Below are positions 23,910-36,749 of a DNA stretch of 64,000 nucleotides, one piece after another; position 1 is the stretch's first letter; each line of letters opens with the position of its first letter. The translations under genes and the position numbers were made by a program. The DNA is from Juglans regia (Eukaryota > Streptophyta > Magnoliopsida > Fagales > Juglandaceae): the NCBI RefSeq assembly GCF_001411555.2, contig NC_049903.1:9854362-9918361 (forward strand), given 5' to 3'. The notes beneath the pieces are model-generated. The model saw nothing but the letters and a program-made list of their open reading frames with translations, ran no database searches and was not told the DNA's origin.

Positions 23910-26900
23910 ATGTCGGAGAAATTCTCGGCTACGCTTCGGATCGGAGATCTTAGCGATTTCATCGCACCGTCCCAGGCATGCATAGTGTCTCTTAAGGGCC
24001 TTAAGTCCAACGCATCCAAGCCTGATAAAGCTGAGGTATTTTCCTCCAATTTTCACAATTTTTTAGTCTTCTCTTCAAACTTTGCTTCTTTTACTAATCT
24101 AATTTACTTTCGAATGTGCAATTACTGTTTTTCTTTTGCTTTTGGGGCCTTTTTTGGTTGAATGGATATGGGACTTTAGAGAAGCACGGTATTAGTGATT
24201 GAGGTTTTTCTAAAGTAAACGATTACTTTTGAAGTTTCTTTTTTGGGTTCGATAATGTATTATTTTTCAATCTTTGGTGAAGGTTTCAACTTCTAACAAG
24301 CAATTGCAAACAGACCCAGTCAAAATTTCACTCAAGGACTGCTTAGCATGCAGGTAATTCATCTCCCTATCTCTCTCATTGGTTTAATATATTTTATTAT
24401 AGCATTTTTTTTAAGCCCTGAATAAGCTTTGGGCCTTACCCAGAAGGCTTACAATGATTTTGTTGCTTGCAGGCATGTTTGTTATGTTTCAATTCAATAT
24501 ATGCAACTATCACAATGATTTTTGTATGTTCACCAATTTTGGGTGTTCATGACTCATCCAAGTGGAATGGTAGAACTGTTGTTTCTCCTGGAGGTTTTGT
24601 GATTTTACCTTGCAGTATTTTTATATAAAAGGAAGGGGTTTTTATAACATTGCTATTGAATTTAACTGTTGCCACAATTGTACATACTGTAAGAATGAAT
24701 AAACTTGGCTTAATTTTCTCAACTTTTTTGCCAGACATGTTGGTAATAGTCTTTTAAAAAAGAGTCTTATAAATGTCCAGAAAACGAAATACTTGGAAAA
24801 TATTAAGCAAATTGTGGGCTTGATGAGTATATGTAGGTTCCATAGTGCTGATTCAAAAAATGTAAGGGGGCCAATTGCCAACCTGTTCGTGAGAGTAATT
24901 TTATAACAGACTCTTCTTAGAGATTAGGATGCTTTGGATGCCCATATTAGGTCCTTGTATGTCGCCACAATATGGGCTGTGGTTACATGATGTAGAATGT
25001 GATATCTCTAAGGTAGTAGATTTGCATGGTTTTGACAGATTCTCCTCATTCCTCCTAACCCACAGAAAAGTAGAATAAAAATAAAAAGAATTGAAGGCTT
25101 AATGTTTATGATTTCATTTCACCATGCAGTGGTTGTGTAACATCAGCCGAGACAGTTATGCTGGAGAAACAAAGTTTGGATGAGTTTCTTTCTAATGTTA
25201 AAAAAGGGAAGGCTATCATTATTTCAGTTTCTCCTCAGTCAAGAGCATCCCTTGCAGTTCATTTTGGCATCACTCCTTTACAGGTGAGACTGAAATGTCG
25301 TAAATTATTTTTGGTGTGTTTTTCCTTCTTTCCTTGTACCCTTCTCATGGATGAGGGTAAATTTACAAAGTGGGGGATTTCCATTTTACTTTGTTGTGTT
25401 GAAAGTCTAGTCCTGTTTTCATATGCATGTAAGTGCATATCAACAGTCACTTCTAACAGCCAAAGTTCTCTTTTCAATTTTCAGGTTTTCAAGAAACTCA
25501 CAACATTTTTTAAGTCCTTGGGAGTAAAGGCAGTCTTTGATACAAGTTGCAGTCGAGACTTAACTCTTATTGAATCTTGTAACGAATTCATCATGAGGTA
25601 CAGACAAAGCCAATTGATGGATGATGAAAGATGTCAATCATCGCTACCCATGATTTCATCAGCTTGTCCAGGTATACATGTCATATGTCAAAATGCTATT
25701 GTAATTGTGCATTTTGACAAAATGCTATTGTCAAAAGAAATACCCCGCATATAGACATGTACACAATTATTTTTTTTCCGGGGGGGAGGGCCGAATATTT
25801 TGAAATACCATGTCAGTTTCATCAAGAATGTGCCAGATATGTTAATAGATATGTGGTTGTGTAGACAGCTGAGACAGGACAAAGTCTAGGACACAGGCTT
25901 TCCAATTCGTTAGGGGGTGATACAACTCATCTGATTGTTCTTATGATGTGTTATGTGAAGTGTTAAGGTCTTCCTATTTGCAGGTTGGATATGCTATGCT
26001 GAAAAGCAACTTGGATCCTATATTCTACCTTATGTTTCTTCAGTGAAGAGCCCCCAGCAGACAATTGGATCTATTGTTAAGCATCATGTATGCCAAGAAT
26101 TGGGTCTTAGGTAAAATATTGTGTAAAATGTTATATCATTCCTATATTTGGATAATAATTTTCATTTGAAGCGTATCTGCTTTCAGAGTTGTAGTTTTAT
26201 AAGATTTTTTTCTTTTTTATAAGTTTAAATGTAAGCCTTACTTTTAACTATTTTGAGGCTCTCATATCTCTAGGAATAATATAGGCTGATTATGAAATTT
26301 TAAATTAGGGTGTGATAAACTTATAATAAGATCGGCCGTATATGTATTCTTACAGTTGTTTTTTAGTTTCTGATGGAGTAGCATCCAGGCTTGAGCAGAT
26401 CTAATATCATCATATTAAGGGGACCATGCAAACTCCCTTCACTGAAGACGATATCTATTTCTCAATATCTCCAACACTTTCCTTCTCCCCCTCTCCACAC
26501 CTTAACCAATCTTGAAAAGAAAATAAAGTTGCAAACGCATGTCATTTGCCTAGTTCAATCAATAAAAGTTTTACTGATTAGAAAAAGAAAAAAGAAAAAG
26601 AAAATTGCAGACTTATTCTCATATTCATGTCCCTCATTTTGTGTTAAGGTTCATAATTTTTCTGCAAGTGTCAAGGAGAGAATTATATTGCCTCTTTTTC
26701 TTCTTTTGGAACTAATGTGCTAATGTTTTTTATTCAAACTAGATGTGGTTGTTCTGGATTATGACTCGATTGCTTAATAATTTACTCATCAGGCCAGACA
26801 ATGTTTACCATGTAACTGTAATGCCCTGTTATGATAAGAAGCTTGAGGCTGCCAGGGAGGACTTTGTATTTCAAGTGGAATCTCAAGGTGAAAGTCATGA

Positions 26901-29012
26901 AAATGGTCCTAGCTCTACTGAGGTAGACTCTGTATTAACCTCGGGGGAAGTTTTAGAATTGATACAGGTGAGACTATGCACTTTCATTGTCATATATATT
27001 CCTAAACAACAGCTTTCTTTTAAGTCTCTGGGGTGAGTGTTTGCAGTTACAGGCAGTGGATTTTAAAGCTTTAGAAGAATCTCCAGTAGATAGAATGTAA
27101 GAACAGCGTTATCCCTCTAAAGATTCCCTTGTGTCATAGAGTCATTTTGCATCTAATTTCTTGTGATTTCCTGCAGGCTGACTAATGTTAATGAAGAAGG
27201 GCATCTTTATGGGGTTCATGGAAGCTCTGGAGGTTATGCAGAAACAATCTTTCGATATGCTGCTAAAACACTCTTCGGTAGAGAAATCGATGGTCCTCTG
27301 GACTTCAGAATTATTAGAAATTCAGATTTCCAAGAAGTGACTCTGGAAGTAAGCCTAGTCCTGTCGCATTTATTAATATAGCTTCAGGAGTATGGATAGG
27401 TCAATGTCAGAAATTAAGTTGTTCAATCACTGATATAAATAACCAAAACATTTTAACAGGACATGGGCTTTAGAATTTGAACAGCCAACTAGTGGTGCTT
27501 TTCAATTGTATGAATCTAGTTTCACTTTGAATTCTCAATGGTCTTGACACACTCTCTTTTGGAGGCCATAAATTTTTCACATTGCTCCAAATGCTTTAGA
27601 CTTTCTATTTTGGTTAACCGTTTCTGCTTGTTGTGCATCTTTTTATGCCCTACTGGACTACTGCATAGATGTAAAATTCTTACATGGATCATGTATCTGC
27701 ATTTTTCTGCTCGTTATATGTGAGATATGATGCCATTAATGCAGGTCAAGGGGAAAACTGTTCTGAAATTTGCATTGTGCTATGGCTTCCGGAACCTGCA
27801 AAATGTTGTCAGGAGAATTAAAAGTGGAAAATGTGATTACCATTTCCTGGAGATCATGGCATGTCCTGCAGGTGTGTTCTTTTTCTCCACTGCCAATTTA
27901 TTTTCAACATTGTCTGGTTTTAGGCTTAATACTTTTTATCTGATTTTTATATGAAATTTGTTCTTTGATATATTTAAATAGGTTGCCTGAATGGTGGAGG
28001 TCAAATCAAGCCAAAGCCTGGCCAATCTCCAAAGGAATTGATTCAGTTATTAGAAGCTGCTTATATGGAGAATGTGAGTATTTATTTGGAGTTTTGGAAG
28101 TAGTTTAAATGATTTTCTGGTGCTGCTAGACTCTACTTATTGTAAGCCAAGAGTCAAATGTTTTAGTATGTCATAGTTTATTATTTAGGGCAGGTTTGGG
28201 GGGTGAGATGAGAATTTTGTGTTTTGTTTTGAAGTTTAAAATATTATGTTTTAATATTATTATTGTTTTAGGATTTGAAAAATGTGTATTGGGATTTGAA
28301 AAAGTTGAATTGTTTATTATATTTTGTATAGAGATTTGAAAAATGTGTAATGATGAAATGAGATGAGATGAGAATTTTGTGTTTTGTTTTGGTTACCAAA
28401 CCTGCCCTTAGTGAAACCATCTACTGTTGTCTCTGATCCTTACCTGTTTGGATTTCATATCCAAGCCTTGTTGAATCATTGATTTGCATCATTGACTTTA
28501 CATACCCAAGATTAGCCAGGTGTTGATTGTTATGTTATCATCACCCCTGAACAACCTTATTGATGCGTGATCACTGCTAATAACCTGTGGAAGTTGAAGA
28601 TCTGTAAGCAAGGGGGTGTTTTAGATAATGGTGTCCTAAGTGGGATCATTTCCCCGCAAATATATCTATTTCATCTTGAGCACATAGACATGAGCAATGA
28701 TGCTTCAGATGCTATGGTGATTAAAGCACACTTATTAACATTTCTACGTTCCTTAACCTCATGCCATTGTTAATATTATTTTACTTTTGCCTTGGAACTT
28801 TTCATTTTCTTGGTTATGCTTCTATGTTTTTTATATGTTTATACTTCAAAACCATTCAGGTTCGAGTTGCTGATCCTTTCAAGAACCCCCTTGTGAAAAG
28901 CTTATATGATGAGTGGCTCGAGAAACCTGGCTCAGAAAAAGCTAAGAGATTCGTGCACACAGAATATCATCCGGTGGTAAAAAGCATTACTTCTCAGTTG
29001 CACAATTGGTGA
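23910..29012 (+). CDS. NAR1: Cytosolic iron-sulfur assembly factor NAR1 (IOP1/NARFL family), 477 residues
   Basis: Eleven exons join in frame: 23910-24035, 24283-24353, 25130-25283, 25485-25671, 25984-26110, 26793-26967, 27047-27096, 27177-27348, 27745-27871, 27982-28073 and 28860-29012, all with GT-AG introns, giving 477 residues. The family is related to iron-only hydrogenases and passes Fe-S clusters to the CIA targeting complex in the cytosol. The N-terminal cluster ligands are C24, C62, C65 and C68 (DCLACSGC). The C-terminal ligands are C178 (SSACPGW), C234 (VMPCYDKK), C394 and C398 ([13 protein letters not shown]). All eight are present. The tail ends in the family-like HLHNW-type C-terminus (SQLHNW). 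Length matches the family. Intron 10 holds a 220-bp MITE. The full set of ligands and open frame indicate a functional gene. Confidence 0.95.
28188..28407. mobile_element. Tourist-like MITE in NAR1 intron 10
   Basis: A 220-base element has 12-base perfect terminal inverted repeats, GGGCAGGTTTGG at the left and CCAAACCTGCCC at the right, flanked by TTA on both sides (28185-28187 and 28408-28410). The 3-base TTA duplication and GGG...CCC ends are typical of PIF/Harbinger (Tourist) MITEs. Near both ends is the direct phrase GAGATGAGAATTTTGTGTTT. Confidence 0.85.
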
Positions 29013-30757
29013 AAACTTTTGTTGCCCTGACTTCTGATTCCTGTATATCGTTGAGACTTCCCAACTTTGTCTCTCCATATGTCGGGTGCCTCAGATTGTT
29101 CTGGGGAAGTGCATTCGTGGAGGGATCCAGTTTTGATAGAGAACTGATTTCTTTTTTGCTACAAATTTTGTATTTGAACGTTGTTAGCTAGATACAAGAT
29201 TATTATGTGCTTATGTAATACACCATCTTTTTTGTTTTTTCCTCATCTTTCTGTGTAGAGGTCCAAATAAAATCGCCTCCATTGATGTATGTTTATGAAG
29301 TTATTTGTTCATTTACTCTGGTATCTGAATAATATTACTGAAGAGGCCAGATAATTATGGTGGCCTGCTTCTGAAATAAAATTGTCTTCCCTGCATGTAT
29401 CTCTATATTTTTCTAGCAATTGAATTGAGCGCATGCATGTCTTTGCCATGATGGCTGGCATTTCGGTTCTGTTGTTATAATCTAAGGGAATTTTCAATTA
29501 TCGTTACTTAGTATGCTCTCAAAATCTTGTCCTGCCTTTGTTAATTATCTAAACCACAACAAAGTGCTGGCCTGGGTATCTCATCAAGTTGAATGCTTGC
29601 TTATCTGCTGTTCATTTCTTGAGGCCGAAAGTAACATAGATAAAAGTGCACATTTTAGATCCCACGAAAGAAAATCTAAAAAAGAATATAGTTTTATAAG
29701 ATACGTTTGATATATTTTATAATAAAAATAATTTTATAATTTAATCCATCGCATTAAATTATATCAATTTGTAGATTTATTTTTATGAAATCTTTTTGTG
29801 ATTATTTATAGCATTTCTCTTTCATTTATTACCGCAAACTAGGCGTCTTAACAAAGTCATAATAACGAGGCTGCTTAATCCACTACCTAATAATCCACCT
29901 ATGGAAAACGGTATTTTCAATTCTAGAAGGGTCCGAAAAAGCTCAGAATTTCGCTATTTGTAAATTTGATATGTCAACGCATTGTTGTGGAACTTATTAT
30001 AATTATAAAAAAATTAAAATACTATTTTAATAGGGTAAAAAATTAATCATCTTTCGAGTTTCGATGCAAATAGAAAGAAATAACGGACCAAATAGTAAAG
30101 ATGGGGATCATTATGCAATAGCTCTCTTAAATGGAAAGAAATAACGGGCTCTAAGATTAGTGGGGTAAATGGAATTTTTATTTTTCCAACCAAAAACTAG
30201 ATTTTTAGTTTTTTATCGTAAATAAATTATATTTATTGGTATATATGCTGCGTTTAGATGTTGAGTTGAGTTGAGATATAAAATTTTTATTTTATTTTAT
30301 TTGATCTAATCTAAGCTAATTATATATATTTTTAAAATTTTTATATAAAATATAATAAATAATTTAATTTTTTTAAATTTCAATTTAATTTTTTTAAATC
30401 TTAAATCAGTAATAATATTAAAATATAATATTTTAAATTTTTAAATAAAATTTAAAATTCTCATCTTCTCCGAAACATATCGTACCGGACACGGTTGACT
30501 TTTAGATCCATTATTAAAATAAATAAAGAAATAAATAATAAGTGAATTATCTGTCGCCTGCACATTGTTATACGGATATCAGTATAATTTTTCTTCTCAA
30601 AAACAAAAAGACAAACTCCCGAAGAAGAGGACAAAAAACTTGTCCCGTGGCTGGTCCGACACACACGTAGAGACAAGAAACAAGTGGAATAAAGTCCTAG
30701 GTTTCCGTCAAACAAAGCCCACTTTACAGCTCTCTCCGTTTCCCTTCATCGCAAAAA
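29013..30757. other. Intergenic DNA between NAR1 and RAMP4
   Basis: It starts with the NAR1 3' UTR. From about 30240 to 30490 lies a MITE-like block opening GCTGCGTTTAGATGTTGAG and ending ATTCTCATCTTCTCCGAAAC. The last 150 bases include the RAMP4 leader. No further gene was recognised. Confidence 0.5.
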
Positions 30758-32382
30758 ATGGTAAGAATTCTGTAAAATTCATCTACTTTTACATTTCCCG
30801 TTTCTCCTTTGTTTGTCGCCTTTGAATCTGTAATTAATTGTGCTTTTATAATCCATTTAATCTGTAATTTACGTTCTGATTTTCGCTTTTCTGGGCATAT
30901 TGATGTTGTGTTTTCCTTGATTCTGAATTTGCTGCTGCAAATGTTTTTTCAAGTATCCAACTTTGCATGTTAATTCTGATAATTCTGTCGAATTTTCTTG
31001 TGTTATTGCTCAGTAGATTTCCTATCACCTATGCTTGAAGATATGCTTTCCTTTGAATTGTGGAGAAATGTACTTAAATCAGTTTCTTCAGAATTTTTTT
31101 CCTTTAAAGCTCCAGTTCTCAGATCTTATCGATAAATAATTATTTTTTGGACGAAATGAAACTAGGGTTGAGAATCTCTTACATTTTTGGCGCATTACTT
31201 TTTAAGTAGAAATCCCTATCAAAAGCTCCCTAATTCAATTAAACTGCGTTTAAGTCACTTTTTCAGTGTAAATGCCCGTGAAAGTTGAATTGATGCTTGA
31301 ATCTTGATATTATCTATTAATATATTTTGTTATGTGGTCTCTGGTGCTGAAACTTCTCAATCCAACTACATAATTCTTGACACAGTTGGCGGTCTCAATG
31401 GTTTTTGTACGTGGGTTTGATACTTGAATGCCCACAGACTAGTTTCTTTGGTTATGTTTTATTTTTAGGGTACTCTGCGTTTGATTTGGGAAGTTTACAA
31501 AGATGTAGCAGTCTATCACTTTCAGTGCGGTTCATAATTTGCTACTAAAACATGTATGTCATCGTTTCATGGATTTGACAGACTACTTCAAAGCGCCTTG
31601 CAGAGAGGAAAGTGGCAAAGTTTCAGAAGAACGTCACAAAGAGGGGATCGGTTCCAGAAACGTCAACTAAGAAAGGATATGACTACCCAGTCGGTCCCAT
31701 CGTTCTTGGTTTCTTTGTCTTCGTTGTCATTGGATCATGTATGACTCTAAATTGTTGACACTCTTTTATTATTTTTCACATATTTTAGTTACTATACCTT
31801 GACTGAGGTTTCCCCCTTTAATATGGTGACAAAGATTTCTTGAATTGCTTTAAACATGAAAATTTGTATCACAAAAGCAGTCTGTGTAATATGGTGAGGT
31901 TCATCTTCTCTTCCATTGTCATTCTGATAGGATGTGAGCTATAAAACTAATTCACGTGTCCTACTGTTTATCATTTATGGTGATATTATTTGCACTACGT
32001 GGTAGTCTACACAGGTGCAGGAATTCGTTCAATAATTTCTGTAGCTACTGCTAAAAATGCAACATTTTTTTTCATTCACTTCATTCTAAATTCTGATATA
32101 CATTGAGGGTACCAGCATATCTCAAGTGATTAATGCATGCTGGTGCCAAAACTTGCATCAATGAGTGGGGAACAGTTAATTTTGGACCAGGATATACCGA
32201 AATTGTAGTATCAATGTTTAGTACACATGGACATCATAAATCTTCAGTAGAGGTGATTTAAGTTGAAACTTTCTTTTAAAAAAAAAATTGAACATGCAAT
32301 TGATACTTGGTTTACCCTTATCCTTTTGTTGGCAGCTCTCTTTCAGATAATTAGGACAGCTACAAGCGGTGGAATGGCCTGA
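30758..32382 (+). CDS. RAMP4: Ribosome-associated membrane protein RAMP4 (SERP1), 68 residues
   Basis: Three exons: 30758-30760, 31582-31738 and 32336-32382. The first coding exon is the ATG alone (ATG then GTAAGAATTC), and exon 2 begins ACTACTTCAAAGCGCC. The product is MTTSKRLAERKVAKFQKNV... of 68 residues, the usual plant length. It has a basic cytosolic part (residues 1-33), then a single tail-anchor helix at about residues 38-60 with PVGPIVLGFFVFVVIGSSLF, and a short tail ending GGMA. RAMP4 binds ribosome-Sec61 complexes at the ER and supports membrane-protein translocation and stress tolerance. Annotation by open frames alone would miss it because no exon starts with its own ATG in frame. 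The 3' UTR contains a 48-base tandem duplication. Confidence 0.93.
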
Positions 32383-32476
32383 GAAACTGCAGAAGGTTTG
32401 TATAACATGGAACATCTTGGGATGAATGTAGAAACTGCAGAAGGTTTGTATAACATGGACATCTTGGGATGAATGT
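32382..32476. repeat. 48-base tandem duplication in the RAMP4 3' UTR
   Basis: The unit beginning AGAAACTGCAGAAGGTTTGT at 32382 is repeated at 32430 with one base missing. The first copy starts on the last base of the stop codon. The near identity of the copies suggests a recent duplication. Confidence 0.85.
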
Positions 32477-32534
32477 CTTGGATGTACCAAGTAGAATACT
32501 ATGCTACCAAATGAAGTTAGAACATCTTTACGTC

Positions 32535-32650
32535 CTTTTCTAGTAATAAATCAGTAGCATGCTGTAGTTCATTTATAGTTTTCATTCTGTTCTCTAATAA
32601 TAAATCAGTAGCATTCTGCAACACTTTTCCAATGACAAATGCTTGCTCTA
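32535..32650. repeat. 54-base direct duplication between the convergent genes
   Basis: AATAAATCAGTAGCAT occurs at 32545 and again at 32599, embedded in longer similar segments. It lies between RAMP4 and the coiled-coil gene, which converge here, probably within one or both 3' UTRs. Confidence 0.65.
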
Positions 32651-32709
32651 GATAGTACTTCATTCTTTCAGTTTTCTTGACGTTCAAAATATTAGTTACA
32701 GAAACCTCT

Positions 32710-32736
32710 AAACACACACACACACACACACACACA
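32710..32736. repeat. (CA)n microsatellite
   Basis: About 13 uninterrupted CA dinucleotides lie in the 3' flank of the coiled-coil gene. Confidence 0.9.
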
Positions 32737-33143
32737 TAGAAGAGTGCTTTCCTATGGAGGGAGAGAGAGTAGAGATAGGGTTTGGATGAAAAATTAAAGA
32801 TGATGAGAGAACAGAGGCCAGCAGAGAAGAATGATCCGAAATTGACGGCAATTCCAAATGAATGATCTGACAGATCTGTCAATGCTTCAGGTTTTGACAT
32901 GAAAAATACAGTTCCTTGGTTTGAGAACATGCGTTCTCTTATGCTCTGCTTGATTGGGAAGTCATGTAATGGGGAGTGGGGAGCAATGTGTTGCTTAAAT
33001 AGATCAACATCATTTATGCCAGTTATATCCCGACATGTTATGGTATATTGAATAGTGAACAAAAACTGTTTGTTCCATACACTGATACAGCAGGAGCTAG
33101 AGATAAGATCAATGCTTGAGACAAAACAAATGACTGACATTGT

Positions 33144-35877
33144 CTAGAAACGTTTATGGTGCATTTGCTTTCCATATGTGCATTTGCTTTCATCTGATCT
33201 ACGAGCTGCACGGGCCATGGCACTCCCTGTGTTGACATTCTGGCAACAATCAGAACTTTTGGACATGTTCCTCATACGAGAGTCAAAACCAATCTCCATG
33301 CTGGTTTCAGATAGAAAATCATCATCTGGAGAATCGTAGCCCATTGCCTCACATTCCTGCAAAACATGATAAATTGCAAAATGTGAAATCCTCAATTTAT
33401 CATGTTTTGCAATCGCCCTGGGGGCCACGAAATTACAAGTCTCATAAGAACTGCTCTTAGAGAACAATGACAAGATATATCAAGAGAACAATGGCGATCC
33501 TGTATTCCTTTTCCCAATCTTAAATTATGGTGTCGGTGTGAACCAAAATTTCGCCAATGTTCAATCTCACAATTCTGAAAAGGCATACCTTAGATTTTGA
33601 CAAGGCATAATAGGGTGTTAAGCAAGGATTTAAATCCTTGAGAAACATGTCATCGGGACTTCGAGGGGTTGGTGGATCACCAGAGCTGAACTCCTGCAAA
33701 ATTTTCCAACAGATTATCATTGAAATTATCGCTACAGGGAAAAACCATTCTAGGGTCAAAATGCCTATTTCTCTTTGCTACGAGTAGGCTTATTGCTATT
33801 TTAAAATTAGAACTTATCCTGAACAACTAGCCAGTTGTAGCAATATATATCAACCAAAGCTATCGCTAGTAGTTTCAGTGATACATTCTATTAAAGCAAG
33901 CATACCAAAGAATTTGAGGCATGTTCATTATTATATCTTGGTGTCCTTGGCGAACTTCCCTGACAATGGAAACGTGCCCGCTCTGAATGTTTATCTGCCT
34001 TCACCTGCACAAAAAGAAAATACTATCTATTAATATTGAAAAGTTTCTGAAACTTTAAATGAAAGAAAATTTTCAGAGTAACACCAGTAAGCATAATTTC
34101 TTATTACTTGAGTTCATACTCACCTTACCGAACAGATATGGCTAGCCATTCATGTTAGATGGAAATCTCCGGAGTACTAATTATCGGTCAATCAATTGAA
34201 GTACGAGTGTTATCATCTTACACTTGAGAATTATTGAACATCATTTTCTATATATCAAACTAGGCAAGTCTAAATAACTCAAATGTACATATATATGGAA
34301 TAGAAAACAACTGCTGAACCTTTTGGTTAAAGAAGTTTTAAGATCGGAGACATCTAAATAGGCAGAGTGTGGGGGATAAGCTGCTTTATTGTTATAGCAA
34401 GAATTAACGGTTGAATCATGTTAAGTATTTTCACTAATTCCTCTTTAGCTTATGCAACACAATTGTTTGAAAGATCTCATCATGCATGGAACCAAACAAG
34501 TTCAAAGACCAACCACGTTAGTTTGACATTGAATGATTAGAAGATAAAAGGATGTTAATTTCATACCTCGGCGAGATCCTCAGCGAGACATTGTAGCTGG
34601 CCTGTGAGAGAAGTGACCTGCTTGTGGAGAGTTGGGATGAGTTGCTTCGCTTGTTTCAACTCTGATCCTTGTTTCTCCAAAAGCTCTTGAAGCTGAGAAT
34701 TCATAACGTCTGGGAATAGTATTGCACTCTTCAACGACTTAATTTCTTCCCTTTGATTCAAGCATAAATCTTTCAATTTCTCAACCTGTAAGTCCCATAT
34801 AAACAGACTTAAAATGCATGAGTTGTTTGCTTTCTAAGTAACTAATGAGTTCATAAATCATTATTTTTCAAAGGAATGTACACTACCAAATTACCACCGC
34901 ATTGTAAGAATCTTGGATTTAATGAAGGAATTGTTTCATGGGTAGGGAAATTATGGGAAAAAAATGTGGTTTTGGAAATAATACCATTATTTGCGGGACT
35001 AACAAATGCTTGACCTAGTCAAATGTCATATCCCAGGCTCTACAACCAAAATTTTGAAAATCTAAGACTAAAAAAGAAACTATGGTTGGTTCCCTTGAAA
35101 ATTAGACAAGGTACGGTTATAAATTTATATATCCTTTATACTTTAATGAACATTTAGTTAGCAAAAACACAAATTTTAGCTTTCATTTTACCAATAGACG
35201 AGTGATAAAAATGAATTATACAAAATATCAATGTTTAAAATCGCAATCAGACAAAATTCGAAAGCAAAGTCACCATTGAAGTGGAGAAAGGGAAAAGACC
35301 CACTGACCTCTCTGTTCTTGTTCTGAAGCATGAGTTTGAGCTCAGCGATCTCAATCTCATGCTCCTTGTTCAGACACAGTAGCTCTCTCTCGCTCCTCAG
35401 CACCATCGCCAAAGTCCTCGTGTTTCCCTTCACCTCCGTCAACGCCTTCACCTCCTTCTTCTTCTCAAACGACGTTGCTCCCTTTCCACTCCCATTCTCA
35501 TTCCCGAACAGTTTCTTATGTAGCCCCGTGAAGCTGGCCCCCTTCCTAGCGGTCTTCTTTAGGTCCTCGGCGATTGCGTCCGATGGAATCACCAGCGCCG
35601 TCCTGTTCACCGCCTTAGATTTCGACGAAGAGGAAGACTTCTTTTCCATAAACTTCTTCACCATGGTGGCCAAGCCCGGGTTGGAAGGCTTGGATTTGGT
35701 GCGAGAAAGATCGGAGGGCTTGGACTTGACGAGTGCACGGGAGGAAGAGTGAGGAGGCAAAGGCGATTTGAGCTTGTTGAGCTCAATGGAGGAGGAAGGG
35801 TCGGAGAAGTGAGCGGAAGAAGTGGAGGATCGAGAGTCATAAGTGCTGTAGCGAGAGTGGGGCCTGAGGGAGGCCAT
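33144..35877 (-). CDS. Uncharacterised plant coiled-coil protein, 401 residues
   Basis: Five exons on the minus strand join in frame: 35877-35308, 34785-34567, 34004-33906, 33693-33589 and 33356-33144, giving 401 residues. I chose MASLRPHSR as the start; an in-frame ATG 39 bases upstream (MLHRYFQIAPTPK) is possible. Residues 1-125 are Ser/Lys/Pro-rich, basic and disordered-looking. Residues about 145-262 form a long coiled coil (ERELLCLNKEHEIEIAELKL, then a stretch rich in KLKDL and QLQELLEKQ). The C-terminal part has SSPRTPR and GDPPTPRSPDD, likely proline-directed phosphorylation sites, and a basic tail. No signal peptide or membrane helix is visible. The basic, Ser-rich head before a coiled coil suggests a cytoskeleton- or scaffold-associated protein, but that is inference; I do not recognise a named family. 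It converges with RAMP4. Confidence 0.85.
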
Positions 35878-35916
35878 TTTTGGGGTCGGAGCGATCTGAA
35901 AATAACGATGTAGCAC

Positions 35917-36749
35917 AGAGAGAGAGAGTGTGGTTCAAGTGGTTTCCGAGGAAGATGAGATGAAATTGATGAATAGAGAATAGAAAGTCATGGCTAGGTT
36001 TTTAGGTTGTCTGGGATTTTTGAAAGGATTTAGTACACGTGGCAGGCACTGAGTTCGTACCATTTTGGCGCTCGTCCTAATTCAAAATTTCGCGTGATGC
36101 GCATTGCGCGCTGCTTGTCTTCACGCTCACTTATAATTGATCCCTCGTGATCTTTACATCATTTTCAAATAAAATGAAGTATTAGAGCGTCAATATTTCC
36201 AATCATACCTTTTTTTTTTCTTTTTTTTTTTTTTTTAACCGTGGGTTTTAATCGTGGATGTCTAGATCAGCTTGCGCGCACCTCAAACTAGAGATTATTG
36301 GAGAACAAAACCCAAAGTTAGACCGATCAGTTGAGCTACTCCTTAGGATTGCAATCATACATTTATTAGGGGTAAAAAATCGCATCCCGTTTTACAATAT
36401 CTCTGAGAATATGGTAGGGGTGAATAGGAACCGGCCAGACCGACCTATGTCGACAGAGACTAATTGCCAAAGTCCAGAATCGACCAAAACAGATGGAGAA
36501 CCAATTGACCAGCTACATAAAATAGATAAAACTGACATCAGCCGGTCTGGTTCCAGTTTGAACTTGGTTCAAACCGCCAAACCGGCCAATTAAATAAATA
36601 TATATACTTTTATATATATCGTAGTTAAAATGACGTCATTCCATTTAAGTTTAAGTAAAACGACATTATTTTATACCTAAAGTGTATAAAAAAAAAAAAA
36701 ACGCGTCACGACGCCATTTGGTTTAAGCTTACTTAAAATGAGATGATTC
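35917..36749. other. Intergenic DNA with an ACCGG-rich repeat fragment
   Basis: Upstream region of the coiled-coil gene, then a long T-rich tract at 36207-36237 and a repeat fragment at 36413-36597 (GGGGTGAATAGGAACCGGCC and CAAACCGCCAAACCGGCC at its ends) related to the block at 22846. No gene recognised. Confidence 0.45.

Noticed and set aside
32517..33140. A 207-codon minus-strand frame after the coiled-coil gene
   Set aside because: It lies in the 3' flank, includes a CA microsatellite translated as Cys-Val repeats and a duplicated 54-base segment, and has no domain.
35330..35752. A 140-codon plus-strand frame
   Set aside because: It is the antisense shadow of exon 1 of the coiled-coil gene.
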